Origin: Anisakis pegreffii
Taxonomy: Eukaryota > Nematoda > Chromadorea > Rhabditida > Anisakidae
NCBI GenBank assembly: GCA_035041965.1
Contig: JAPYMA010000069.1
Span: 1 to 64,000 of the forward strand
Direction of reading: 5' to 3'
DNA length: 64,000 bases
Part shown: positions 46,015-59,061 of the stretch, in pieces
Numbering within the stretch: position 1 is the first letter of the stretch
Layout: every line of letters starts with the position of its first letter
Translations under genes and position numbers: made by a program
Notes under the pieces: model-generated
Databases searched by the model: none
Seen by the model: the letters and a program-made list of their open reading frames with translations, nothing else
What the model was told of the DNA's origin: nothing

Positions 46015-46701
46015 GGTGACAGACTTATTGTTGCAAACTGTTTGGCTGAACTGTAGCCAGGATTACTCATTAGTCAGTGGGAAACACGAAAATTTACGGT
46101 CATCAATTGTCTTCGAACCTTCTTGAATAGCACGAACTTATGTGTTTCTAAGTGATATCTTTACGAATGAGTGGGTGAATGTGCGTTACGATGCATATTT
46201 TGAATACCGACAAGAACAGTAGTAAGATAAAGTGATAAACAGATGAATAGCTGACCGAAACACAGCAAGACGTTTCGACGTTAAACGGCAACCTGAACTA
46301 CCATATTGGCTAAGCAAGGATCGGTCAGTTATTCAAATGATTATTACTATTATCGTGGTACTTTACTGCTGTCCTCATCGTGATATCGTTTTTTTCATCG
46401 CCAAGATGTTTATTATATGCGTTCATTGAACAAGACAATATTTTGAAGGTGAATAATTGCATAGGATATAAGAGATGAATTGGAACAGTACTATGAATAA
46501 TAATGCTGGCAGCGATAATAACGATGAGCAAACACAACGTAACAATAAACGTTCCCGTATTAATAATACCAATTCGTATTCTTCACTTAAATCAACTGCA
46601 AAAAGGTTTTTAATTCATTCTGATTGTTCACTAAAATGGTTTAATTGTTGTAGCTGATATTCGATATGTTCTATTTTTCATCATGGTAATAAAATGATAA
46701 G

Positions 46702-46737
46702 ATAATAATAATAATAATAATATTAACAACAATAATA

Positions 46738-46782
<45 letters not shown>

Positions 46783-46783
46783 G
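46702..46783. repeat. TAA/ATA microsatellite
   Basis: A mostly uninterrupted (AAT)n tract ending in ATAACAG, just before the acceptor of the P-loop exon at 46798. Length polymorphism is likely. Confidence 0.95.
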
Positions 46784-48384
46784 TTATAACATTACAGAAA
46801 CGTTTTCAACGTGCAGAATTACCAATTGACTTAGCACGAGATGAACTGGCAGATGCAATTCGGAACAACGACATTTGTATTGTAGTTGGTGAGACTGGTT
46901 CGGGTAAAAGTACTCAAGTACCGCAGCTTTATTGTTATCACTTCATTACCGTTATTGAGATACCCCTTGTTTGAACGATCATGTGATGACAAATGCAACG
47001 TCTATCAGTCTTCTGATATCTCGAAATGCATATTCAGTTAGTCACAGCAGTTGATTTGAATTTATAATATAAGTTAATGATTAAGTTTGATTTGCTCTTG
47101 TAATATTTCAAATAATTACGGTTATATTAGGCTTAGTTTAGCCTAACTGTCTTTATTGCGATCTAAATTGAATGACATTTTTAGTGGACTATATTTGAGG
47201 AAGTTAATTGAGTACGTTTTTGAATTAGGAATTAAGTAGTGATATATAATCTCTTTCCACTCCAAATCAATCAGCTGAAGGTTACCAGACTTAAGACTTT
47301 AATATTCGTTTGGTAGGTTCCATGGAACGGTTGTCATATATGGACTGAATTTTATTTGTTTGTGTAAATTTGTTATTTTGTCACTGGAGGAATTCATTCG
47401 GTTATAATTTTATTTAAACGATCCACCACATAATTTAAAGGGAATTTTCAAAATGAAACCAAACTTTGCAGATTTGTTGTGAGGAGAGTTTAAGTGGTCC
47501 GGGATTAATAGCGATAACACAACCCAGACGTGTGGCTGCGATTACACTGGCGAAACGAGTTGCATCTGAAGTGAATTCGGAATTCCTATTGAGGTCACAA
47601 ATTTTGTGTTTTATCTTTTTCGAATTTTATTTCGATTATAAATTCTTTTAGTGTATAAATTCATAAGCGTTTCGTTGTACTGTATATGTTTAACAGGTAG
47701 CGCTGTTGTAATGAATAATTTTTAGTTGTTTTATGCGAATTCATTGGACAGTGCAAATGATGATTACGTTTTTAATGCGGTTGTTACATTGATGCAGATT
47801 CATCGCACCGAACCCATTGAGTGAGCTTTGATTCATTCACTCGTTCTTTTATTTACTGTAGCTTGCTCTTCTGTTATTAGTCACTCATTTACATACCTGT
47901 TAAGGTGCTGATCAATTACAGTTGGGATGTGTTGGTATTTCTGACAGGTCAAGAAGAGATCGAATTCGCGTGTAAAAAGGCGACTGAAGCAGCGCAGTTA
48001 ACGGATCGCGCATTGATAGCGTTACCTCTCTATTCGGGGTTATCTCCGTATGAACAAATGAGGGTGTTCGAACCACTCGGAATACCGGTTCGTTGACTTT
48101 ATTCGAATTTCATTTATTCATATTTGAAGTGTCCATTGAAATTGTGACTATTGTGCAGTGTACAAATAACTGTTCGCAGTAATGTTGTTGTGCTTTTGTT
48201 GGTCCTTTCTATAGTCAATTTTATTATTATTATTATTATCACAATTCGATTGTCTTTGCTGAGTATGGTGCAGTCAATCGTTGCTACGCTTTTATATCAC
48301 CATCATGAAAATTACCATTTGAGCTGTAGTCAACACTAATCTCTCGTGCCATCATTTATTGAATATTCACAATATTGAAATCAA

Positions 48385-48489
48385 CAACGTGAAAATTTTG
48401 AAGCTCTTTATCCAATGCCAGTTTTAACAGCCATTGTGAGGAATCGTGAATTTTGCACAGAACCAAAAGGATTCGCGATGAAGAAGTGA
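48385..48489 (+). other. Protein-like frame inside a helicase-pseudogene intron
   Basis: Thirty-four codons reading QRENFEALYPMPVLTAI and on to TGA, inside the intron between 48087 and 48506. The composition looks coding, but it has no acceptor in phase and no family I recognise. It may be an inserted exon fragment from elsewhere. Confidence 0.2.
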
Positions 48490-50593
48490 ATGATTGAAAT
48501 TTCAGAATACTCGAAAGGTGATATTTTCAACAAATATCGCCGAAACTTCCGTCACAATACCCGGTATTCGCGTTGTCATTGATACGGATAAAATTAAAAT
48601 TAAGTGAGTAACCGAATTATCGTCATATGCTTTTGACTCTTTCAACAATATTACTGTTCGTAAATGACGATATGTTTTCTGCTCAGTTGATCAATTAAAT
48701 TGACGTGAATAATTGTAGAACATTTCTGGCAGATCGTCGCATAGATGTGTTGAGAGTGGAGGATACATCACGTGCATCTGCAACGCAACGTGCCGGTCGT
48801 GCGGGTCGTGAAGCACCTGCAAAGTGCTAAAGAGTCTATCCAGAAAAACACTTCGCCAGTTTGCATCAAACGACCATTCCCGAAGTATTGAGAACTAATC
48901 TTTGCACGGTGTGTTTTATTGTCATCTTGTGATCATGGTATTTATCATCATTATTGTTTAATATTTCTATCGAACTCAATCCACACGTCACGCTTTCATT
49001 AGTGCTTAAAAGCGATAATTCGATTAGGTAAGGATAAGAATTAAAGGTGCTCCTTGAATTGTATCGAATTGGATTGACGCGTCTTCGTTCCTTGCAATTG
49101 ATCTCATCGCCGTCATCCGAATCAATTAGATCTTCGCAGTTATTGTTACAATTAATCGGTGCTGTTCAACCAGCCGACAAAAAGGATCGCATTCATTTGA
49201 CCGATATGGGCATCAGAATTGCTGCATTCCCTCTTGATCCACCCTTAGCCAGATTCATATTTTTCGTATCATTTAATCTTTTCAGCGCGCAGTTTTTTGC
49301 ATTTGCATAAGAGAACGACAGTGATGATAATTTAGTAATAATGATAGTAATAATAACACTAATAATAAGTAATGATGATTCTTATAGAGTTTTGTTGGCA
49401 GCATCTCAAAACGGATGTCTGGAAGAAGCACTGACCATCGTGTCGTTTATGTCAACAGATCAAGTGTTCATGACGTCGTCACAAAATCGTGATCTCTTTA
49501 ATGATTCGAAAAGGGAATTTGAGGCTGCAGAGGGAAATCACTGCACGTGGTTGAATCTGTATAGAGCGTATCGAGTGGCGAGAAAGGACAAGAAAATCGA
49601 GGTTGTTATCGTTTGCATTGCATTTATCTCGCCAATAAGCATTCTCCTCTATGATATCAGCTCAAAATTTGCTTCCGAATAACCGATATTAATCTCTAAA
49701 AGTGATGTCAAGGAGTGGTGTCAGTCGAATTATGTGCAAGAACGTGTGCTCAATACGGTATTCAAAATTCGAAGACAGCTCCGTGAAATATGTTTAAAGA
49801 ATACGATGAATTTGCAGTCGTGTGGTACGGATTTATTGAAATTACGGTAATATTCATTTTAAGTTGATTTTAATTGACTTCCGATGAATTCAATAATGAA
49901 GGAGTGAAGTTCCAAAATTTTGCAAATTACACTATGGAAATCGATATCACTAATTACAAAATTATGGCAGTTTGAATCGAACGATAGAGTATTGAAACGA
50001 ATATAAAGTGCGACAAATTTAATCGATCTGATAGCAAGCATTCTTGAAGGAAATCAATGTGTGAGGGATTATTCATGAATGCGTGTGAATATGATAAGTC
50101 CTCAGACGGATATCATCTGCTAACAAACTCGTCATTTTACATTAAAATCCCACCCTCATCGTGCCTATCTATATCTCGACCGAGTGCTTTCGTCTTCTCG
50201 GATTTAGTTAAAACAAATCAACTTTATGCCAGGTTCGTTTATTTTTCACCTATTATATTCCATTTGTTCAATTAATTTTATCATATTCATCAATTCAAAT
50301 TCAATAAAATGCATTCAGTAATATCTTCGTAAAGTCTGCACGTATGTAACCGTTCATGTTGAACGTGTTCATTCAAATTGAAAGTTGAAGCTGATCTTAT
50401 TTATTCCAGCAGAATATCTCTTATCTATTCCTTCAATCTGTGCAATAATTCTTTCTTATCACGAAAATAAAGGAAACTATTGCGGTCTTGAGAGATAATC
50501 GTCAGATAGTGATTGTTTTAAAAATATCGAAACAGAGAGAAATTTGAAATTTGTTATCGATTTGTTTGATATGATATTTGATACGATATCGAT

Positions 50594-50650
50594 ACATTAA
50601 AATCCATCCTTCATCGTGCCTATCTAGATGCTTTCATCTTCTAAAAAGTG
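50594..50650 (+). pseudogene. Decayed duplicate of a helicase exon in the next intron
   Basis: ACATTAAAATCCATCCTTCA, TCGTGCCTATCTA and GCTTTCATCTTCT match 50139-50200 of the exon at 50050-50232, with a ~13-bp deletion and scattered changes. It is a non-coding copy left in the downstream intron. Confidence 0.75.
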
Positions 50651-51091
50651 AATTAGTTTTTGTTCATTTGATAATTTTTCTTTTAGAAACTGATCTTTTT
50701 ACATGTCCAATAAGACATACGTTCATTTGTTCATATCTTAGTTTGCTTTCATACATATTACTCTTAAATGTTTATTTAAAAAGAGTGTTGCATTGCAGTT
50801 ATACGTTTTCACAAAACGCCTTTGTTTAATTCGATTGTGTGCTCAATGTAGTCGTTTTCAATCTTTCATATTAATTGCTGCAATTCTATTCGAAGAGTGT
50901 TCTTTCTCATATGTATTCCAAAAAATTGTTATATCTTTAGCGTTTTGTTATTTTTCACATTTGGAAGTTTCTTTCAGTGAGGTGTTACATTCGGTATAAG
51001 ATTAATTTCATTTAGGGATATCACAATAGTGGATGTCGATTGGGTAAAAGAAATAATCGACTCGAAAAAAGATATATTGAAATTATTGTAA

Positions 51092-53317
51092 AGAATACAA
51101 AGAGTTTTGTGTTCGCTGTTGTTGATTGTTATTCGTTCATTTTTTGTTTTTGAAAAATTTTGTACGTTCATTTGCTCGCATTTCGTACTTTTTCATCTTT
51201 TATTTTCCGTGATACTCAAAAGTGTATCATAACTTCTTAATTACGAAACAATTCATCTGATTGGAATCTACCGAGTTTTTGATGAAGTACATTGACACAT
51301 TAATCAGTATTTTCTGGGTGTCTTTCTGTGAGCATGAATCAATTTTGTTAATGCTATTATAACTGAGATATTTGAAAATGTGAGTTGGGCATTTTGATGT
51401 TGAAATTTCAAACAAATAGTATTGAGATGTGCACTTCTATCGAATGAGAATCGATAGCGCGTATCATTCCGATACTATATTGTTCACTAGTGATTAAATG
51501 GTTTCAGTTGCATAATTCACTCCAGTGCCGAGGTAATGTTGATAATATATGATGATATTTCTGCAATATTCACAATAACAATTGTATATCACATATAGTA
51601 AGACTATCTGAAAAAATCTTAAATTTTATTATCAGTGTGTATACAAATTGAATTTAGTCTCTTTCATAATTTTGCTTCGAATGTGTATTACGGGCATCAC
51701 GAATAGTGACGTTTAATTTAGAAGGTATCATGTGAAAGAAATGGCATGCACTGAGAAAAAGAAGTTTATTTATATTTTATTCGATTGTTTTTGAATATAT
51801 TTAGCATTGCATCTCAACCACAAGCCGAATGATTAAGCATGACTCATATCATTCTATACATTTTACTGCCCAACATGAAAACAGTGCCGATCAGAGTGCA
51901 GTTTACAATTTCATCCAAAATGATACTCATATTGGTTCGGAACGAATTCATTGTGAGTTAAAAAATTTCGTTGATTAATAGAAGTATTTTTTGAGGCAAC
52001 ACATTTTGTTGAGTTTCATAATATTGTGCACTCTGGATCATCTTTAAGAACACACTCAATTCATTGCTTCAAGCACTTAATGAATCTACCAAGCAATATA
52101 CATAATTGGAATTTTGTTCACGATGAGTCATACCAATATTAGTTCAATTTACGTTCTTCAGAATTTTAGATAAAATTGATAAAAACGAGCAAGCATTTAT
52201 TAGTTTCAGACTGATTGACGCCATTAACTCCTCCGAGAGGCTTCATTTGTTTACATCACTGAGTTTATTGATAGAGTGATTTATTTTGATAAGATAAGAA
52301 CTAAACAACATTGATCAAAATGAAGACCAAAGTCATCAAAATTTGATGATAGAGAGAAAAGAATGGCAGTGAGGAAATGATTCAATATAATAAAATTTGC
52401 AAAAAAAATCACTCTCGAATGATACAAGAAAATAATTTCGTTGCTACCTTTAATACGATCATAAAATATTTTTATATTGTCACATAAAGACGTAGGCAGT
52501 TCCACTGAGTACGAAAAAACACGAAACAAGAATGAATTCGGAACTGTAAAAAAGCAAAATCATAAACTGTTAATACCGTCGATAAGGATACACATTCTCT
52601 TCACGATAAACTGATAAAATCTTTGTTTACGTACAGCTTACGAAATTCGTAAAATTATTTTTGAATGCGTGAGTTTGTTTTTGGGGATAATTCATTGCAT
52701 TTAAGATAGCGTTTACTCATTTCAGTTTTTGTTTGTATTCATTCGTGGATTCGTCCATTGAATTGAAACTATTTTTTCATGCAATAAAAATCAGTCACCA
52801 AAAAAAAAACTAATTTGATGTTTCTTTACACGGCGACAGCTTCTTTGGAGAGGTAATGAAGGAGAAATGCTGAAAAGTATTTTGTAGCAAAAATTATTGA
52901 ACTCATTATTGCCATCTGTTTTCGATAACTCTACGTACTGATTTATCGTCCAGAAATCGAACTTCGTCAGTGCGATAATACTTGACTTAGTATTCGTTAC
53001 TGCGCACTATGCTCAAGACGCACTTATATATTCACAAATTTTATTCCATCGAACAGTCTCAACTGAGTACAGCCTGATCAAGTAACGTTCAAATGAAATC
53101 GCCTACTGCAGATGCAGCAAGTGAAATTTGAAGCATCAAATTGATTGATAACGCAATGAAATGGAATAATGCAAGTGATTCGTATAAAAATCAATAACCA
53201 CTAAATCAATACAAATTCATGCACAGGTCACTTAAAGGACAATCGAACACCATAACGGTTATGCCTTTACGTTGTTGACAGTTCTATTACTATTGCTGCT
53301 CGCGGTCTTATCACAAA
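51092..53317. other. Non-coding stretch between helicase relic and UGP2
   Basis: AT-rich, no recognised gene or repeat. An A9 run lies near 52800. The right end should hold the UGP2 promoter; no clear element is seen. Confidence 0.5.
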
Positions 53318-56300
53318 ATGACTGCTGACAGTCGTATATTACTCATGCAAAATGCCCTTCAAAAACTTGTTGTTGATCAGGTTTGATCATTTATTCTTTT
53401 TTTTGTTCAGCATTATTGGTTTCATTAAAATTCTCCTTGAATATTCCACAGAATACCACAATAAAATGTGAAAAAAGTGAGTGAATTAAGCAGAAAATCA
53501 CTTTTGAATGAAAGTCGAATGATCATTTTTATGCACAGTACGGTCATGAAACACTCTGATTTTATCGAATAAAGACGTTTATCTATTTTATCATATAAAG
53601 ACGTTTACCTATGCACTTTGCTTCAATATCTAAAGAATCCGAGCAAAATTTTTAAAATAGAATTTATATCAGTAAAGAGCAGCGTTGTGCATGCTCATAG
53701 GCATTCAACTATTTTTTTGTTGCCATAAAATTTCTTCTAATCTGTTCAGTGAATAAGTTCTATCACTTCCTATCAAGTCCATCTATTTCTAAGTTTTTAT
53801 CCGAGTGGTCTATCCCTCATATCCGAACCTTCTTGTTAAAAGCTGCATTCTGTATGGATAATTGGTGGGAAGAGGAAACGGTTCGTAGGCTACAAATGAG
53901 TCACATATTCCTATCTTGCACTCAGGCATGAAACTCAGCTTAATAAGCGATTTCCTGTGTTCGAACAGACCCATTCCCCAAAGGGTGCGGATATAGGATG
54001 ATGGACATAAAGAATTCGCAAGCAAAAAATTTGATTGCATATTTTGTGACTTTAAGGGAATGAGCAATAATATACACATAAATGATCTTCTATTGTATGC
54101 TGTTTGATAATCGAAACAAATGAACAAATTTCAGCGTTCCAAGCAAGATGCGTCAGTATATTTGTCCTTATATAAGCAATTCCTAACCGAGTCACCAACA
54201 ATCGATTGGTCTAAAATGCAACCGTTGAAGAAGCATGCTCACTATGAAGACTTATTGTCATGCATTGATTCGAATGAATTGAGCAACTTATTAAAGCATT
54301 TGTGCGTCATTAAACTGAACGGTGGCCTGGGCACTACGATGGGTTGTAAATCGCCGAAATCATTGATCACCGTTAGAGATGGCCTAACTTTTCTCGATTT
54401 TGCTATTCAGCAAAATAAGGTTTTCGTTTTCTCTCATCAACTAAGCACTATAATTTATTATCATTCATTACGACTTCCATTTACTGAGAACTAATTCTTA
54501 AAATTTAGGATTAATGAATAGAATTTAATGTGAAAACCAATTAATAATGCGTATTTCTTATCATTTGAATGAATATCTTTGTTGATTTATTTGGTTACCG
54601 GAGGGAATAGGTGAGTTAATAGATCAATTTCAGCGTTTGAATGAGAAATATAAAAGCGAAGTACCGTTAATATTAATGAATAGTTTCAACACTGATCAAG
54701 CGACGCAAACTGCTCTTGAGAAACGTTCAGTGAAACTACGATCTTTCGTACAAAGCAGATGCCCTCGTATTTTCAGTGAATCCTTATTGCCAGTTCCATC
54801 AGAATTCAGTGATCGACCTTTGGACGGGTATATAACTTCTTTTATCCATTTCAAAGCACACTATTTATTCATGAAGATATTACTCAAAGAATAGATTTTT
54901 AGTTATATTGCACTGCAGTCCGCATTCAGAATCGCTGTTATGCACACATAAGCGTGAGGGGAATTTTTGAACAACCCAAAGAATGGACCAGGTGCATCGG
55001 CTCAAGTTTCAGCTTGATCCGTCCGGGTGTCTTAAGCGTCACCTCGAGAATATGCCTAAGCCTGATTCGAACGGACAGGCGTGAGTTGCAGACGGGTGCA
55101 TCAAGTGGCTTTCGTAATTTCAGGATGGTGATAACTGCGAAAATGAATGAATAGTGCATGATGAATATTATCGTATCAATAGAACGGATTAAGCAACGGA
55201 GTGTGATTGCAGATGGTATCCACCAGGCCATGGGAATATATTTGAATCGATGCAGTTCAACGGTATATTAGATGATCTGATTGCCGAAGGTCGTCAGATT
55301 TGTTTCATCTCGAACATCGATAATATAGGTGCAGTTGTTGATCTGAGTATTGCCAAGTATATGATTGACTCGAATATTGACTACTTGATGGAGTGCACTG
55401 AGAAGACCGTTGCTGACACGAAGGTTTGTATTCTCTTCCAGTAACGTCTCAATACCAGACATTAGTTGGCAGAGCAAAATCTGTTCGAAACTGCAATCAA
55501 AAACCGAAATTAAAGCTGATGAAGTTAACGTTGTAGAATCGTTTTTGTGAACTTTTGATTAATTTGAATTTTACTCGTTCAATTTAGGACTCTCAAGCGT
55601 TTTTATTTTGAACTGAAACGTGATTCAAAATTTACGATGCTATGAAAAAGGCAAAAATTTAAGGGTGGAACTCTAATTGAAATATACGACAAATTAATGC
55701 ATCTGGAAATGCCTCAAGTACCAAAAGATAACGTTGAAGAATTTTGTTCAATGCGAACGTTTAAGTTGGTTAATATTATCCAATTTTTTTCAACTTTTAA
55801 GCCACTTATTTGAATTTTAGTTGGTTATTCGTTTTTTGAAATCATTTTCGAAGTTATCCATTTCATTTTTTAGGTGTAAAATTTGTGATATTCGCTGACG
55901 TTTTCGAATAATCAAATTGAAAATTTTTAATGAATGTTAAGATAAATTTTAAAAATTTGTTATGATAATTTTACAGAACGTTCAATACGAATAATATTTG
56001 GGTGAATTTAAAGAGCGTCAAAAAGCAATTACCATCGATGAGAATGGAGATTATCGTCAATAAAAAAGTCAGAAAAAATTGCGCATTCTTTTCTTTTTTT
56101 TTGGAAATGTGCAATTCAGATACTTTCAATTCAAATTTGCTGTTAAATATTTCACGATTTTGAAAATTTTGTTTTCTCTTCGACGGAGCGATCTGTGCGT
56201 ATTAAACAGATACATGAAGAAATATGAAATTTCTGAATAATATCGCATTATTTTGAATTCGTTTCGTTTATTTGTATTTAACATTGTTTTTAAGAAATTG

Positions 56301-57761
56301 TCAACTGGTGAGAATGTCATTCAATTGGAAACGTCCGTTGGGGGTGCGATTCGCAATTTTGAGAAGGCTTTTAGTGAGTTTTATTCTTGTGCGTCTTCTC
56401 TCTTTACTACCTGGTTGCTTAATCACGACGTTTTCGTTTTATATTTCGTTCCTTCTTGTGTTTAATCAATCTTGTGAATTTTGTCGTGAATTTATTACGC
56501 TATGTAGTTCATTAGATTGTTCCTTGTCTTCATTATATCCGTAATGAATTTTTAAATTTATTCAGTTTCTTGTTTCCGTCAAACCTTTGTTGAAGTAATG
56601 ATGAGGCTATCCGACAAAAAGTGAACTTTTTTACGAACAGGAGTGTTAGTTTCTGATATAGTTTATTGTGTGAGTCACGGAAATGGACATGTTTTCTTCA
56701 GGATTGGACATTAATTTGCCATGAATTTCAACTGAAAATTTTCCACCTTTTACAAACATATGCATTTGTAAATGTATGCTATCCAACATTGGTTTCTGCG
56801 TCAGGAAAAAAGAAAGACGTTCTCTCGGGAGATTTTCCACTTACTATTAGTTATAAATACGCCCTCTTCTGAAAAAAAGAAAGATCTCATTTTGACGTAA
56901 TTTGGAGATAAAAGTTTCCAAATTTCGAATATATGGAAATGCAAACTTTCCAACGGTGCTAACTGCAATATAAACGTTATACATATTTTATAAAATGCTC
57001 TTTAATAAGTTTGTTCATTTCCTGACGTCAGAAAAGTCACAATAAACTGCTCTCTAGAAGCTAACGTTCATGTTTCAGTAGAAATCCCTTGCTGAACAGT
57101 TTTCTTATTATCATAGAAATAGCAGTATGAATTTCAACATTAACAATAGCTATTCAACAGGCCTCATAGTGCCTCGATCACGATTTTTGCCAGTGAAGAA
57201 AACCCAGGATTTGTTGGCAATAATGAGCGACTTATATGAGATGGATAGCGAATATAATCTGAAACTTCGTTTGAATCGGCCAATCGCAAGTCAACCGTCG
57301 ATCAAATTATCCAAAGAGTTTGATGACTTATCCGAATTTCAAAAGCGTTTTGCATCAATTCCACAGATGTACGACTTGATTCGTTTGGCCGTTGATGGTG
57401 ATGTTTACTTCGGTAACGAAGTCGTTCTGAAGGTTCATTTCATCGAATTGATTCTGTGTCTTCATCGAATCCGATCCCATCGTATCGATTCCTTTACAAT
57501 CAAGCTTGATTCGATTGCAAAAATTTATACGACTGTTTTTAAATACACAAACGAGGCATTCTGCAAATGATTAGAGTTGTTTGTGCATACTCTCTGTTTG
57601 GGTAATTGTTGAGTGCGAACAGTCGGTGATTAATTGAGAACGTTCCTTTGCAGGGCGATGTAATAATAGTAGCGGACGAAGATCACAAACTGGAAATACC
57701 GAGTTGTTCGTTCATCGAGAATAAACTCGTATCTGGTCGTTTGCGTTTTAAAGAAAATTAA
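53318..57761 (+). CDS. UDP-glucose pyrophosphorylase (UTP:glucose-1-phosphate uridylyltransferase)
   Basis: Nine exons, all phases consistent: 53318-53380, 54135-54419, 54634-54827, 55213-55423, 55664-55764, 55977-56067, 56295-56373, 57161-57432, 57654-57761, giving 467 residues. It makes UDP-glucose from UTP and glucose-1-phosphate in the cytosol, feeding glycogen, trehalose and glycan synthesis. Nucleotide-binding LNGGLGTTMGCKSPKS lies at about 82-97. VPLILMNSFNTD, WYPPGHGNIFES (about 182-193), ISNIDNIGA and VPRSRFLPVKKTQDL (the catalytic-lysine region) follow in family order. The C-terminus is the left-handed beta-helix ending ENKLVSGRLRFKEN. Two acceptors are AAG (before 55664 and 56295). 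The ATG at 53318 gives a short N-terminal exon typical of the family. An ATG-led open frame from 57127 is intron plus exon, not a start. Confidence 0.95.
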
Positions 57762-57878
57762 TGCTGTTTTTTTAATATTTAAGGTCTCACAACTCTATCA
57801 TATCGGCAATGATTAGTGCCTTGATAGCACTGATTATCGTCTTTTGTGATTTCAATATTTCAGTACCTTTCGAAATCC

Positions 57879-58232
57879 ATGCTTCATGTTTTCAATTATA
57901 AACATATAATAGTTAACAGCTGGGATCGATTAGTCTTGTTTTTGTCCAAAAACATCGACTATAATCCATCAAAAGAGAATATATTTACTATCAATATCAA
58001 AGATCTGATAGCATTGGTTTTGGTAAGGAGCAATTCCTCCTATATGAAATTAGCAAGTATCAGGGGAATTGAGAACGTTGGCATATCATTTTTGATTGAC
58101 ATTTTAAACTACTTCTTCCATATTTGTTCAATACTTTTCAAAATTTTCGTTCTGTCGCATAGAATTGATTACTTTGATACAACTGACAAATTCGTGGTGC
58201 TAAACTTCTATGTTAACGGATCAGTTTCTTGA
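57879..58232 (+). CDS. Possible downstream cistron, 117-residue hypothetical protein
   Basis: The ATG lies 117 bp after the UGP2 stop, 16 bp past an ATATTTCAG acceptor (57863). The frame then stays open for 117 codons, long for this AT content. The centre is hydrophobic (about residues 78-100, FLIDILNYFFHICSILFK), suggesting one membrane segment. It matches no family I know. If the organism is a nematode with operons, the ~100-bp gap plus acceptor fits a trans-spliced second gene, which is inference. The alternative is a chance ORF. Confidence 0.3.
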   Translation: MLHVFNYKHIIVNSWDRLVLFLSKNIDYNPSKENIFTINIKDLIALVLVRSNSSYMKLASIRGIENVGISFLIDILNYFFHICSILFKIFVLSHRIDYFDTTDKFVVLNFYVNGSVS

Positions 58233-59061
58233 TTTTCTTTTGATTTGTCCCCGAGAAACGAAAATTATTAAAATAGAGGGGGAATTGTGGCCACGCAGAC
58301 TGTTGGGGAGAGGGAGGAGTGGTAATAGCGATATATCATCTGACAAAAAGGGTTATGAAGTGCAGGAGTGTGAGGAAAGTGATTTCTAAAAGTCTTGATG
58401 AAATTGGATGAAATCCGTATGCGAATAAAAATATCCACACAATTTTGTTGATAAGTTTAAAAACTCTAACCATTTAATGAAGTTTGAAGACAACAATTTT
58501 TCATTTCTATGTTTAACTGCGGTGTTATTTTGAATTGATATATTCAGATTGTTATTCATTGTGTTTATTAATTAATAACGTTCTTATTTTTGTAACTCTT
58601 CGAAGTTATTCTCAGTCTTGAATGTTGCTTAAATCGGAACAATAAATTTTGATATTTCACTGCGTTTTTAATTGTTAACAATTGTTTTCGTAAATGAAGT
58701 TTCTAACAGGAGAGAAGTTAGCATTATAAAAGCATTTTATCTTTACGATTCATACATTTGAAATAAAATATTTGATTGTTAATGGAATATTTAAGAGGAC
58801 ATTTGATTCATATAGAATATGTAACATTCAATTGTTATCATGATTATTGTGCATCATTACAATGGCTTAGAAGGATGCGTTATTACTGCAAATTGATTTC
58901 AATGAATAACATTCAAATAATGTGATCTTGAAAGAAACGTGCTCAATCGAGCGGAAACAGAGTGAAGTGCTGAATGGATGTGATATGCTGCTGCTTTTGA
59001 ACCTGACGGCTACCTGACGGCTAGCCATCGCACTGGTGTCTTGAATGTATCGTATTCTCTA
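58233..59061. other. Non-coding gap
   Basis: AT-rich; AATAAA-type signals near 58427 and 58640 could serve upstream transcripts. Nothing else seen. Confidence 0.5.

Larger units (their letters stand above)
46798..51091 (+). pseudogene. DHX33-like DEAH-box RNA helicase, probably a pseudogene
   Basis: Recognisable segments in order: 46798-46926 (P-loop GETGSGKST), 47472-47593 (motif Ia TQPRRVAA), 47726-47820, 47922-48087 (LVFLTGQEEIE), 48506-48603 (STNIAETSVT), 48719-48908 (QRAGRAGRE), 49047-49258, 49388-49600, 49716-49846, 50050-50232 and 51016-51091 (TAA). The helicase, winged-helix/HA2 and OB parts are present. Order and C-terminus best match DHX33; DHX35 is the alternative. Defects: about 130 residues with the DEAH box and SAT motif are absent between 47593 and 47726, and that junction is out of phase. 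TAA at 48828-48830 interrupts the frame after APAKC where Tyr is expected. Expected donors after 46926 and 49258 read CT and AT instead of GT. The other introns are canonical. An assembly or base error cannot fully explain four independent lesions. Confidence 0.75.

Noticed and set aside
57127..57160. ATG at 57127 as an independent gene start
   Set aside because: The UGP2 reading phase requires the acceptor ending at 57160; the upstream in-frame codons are intron.
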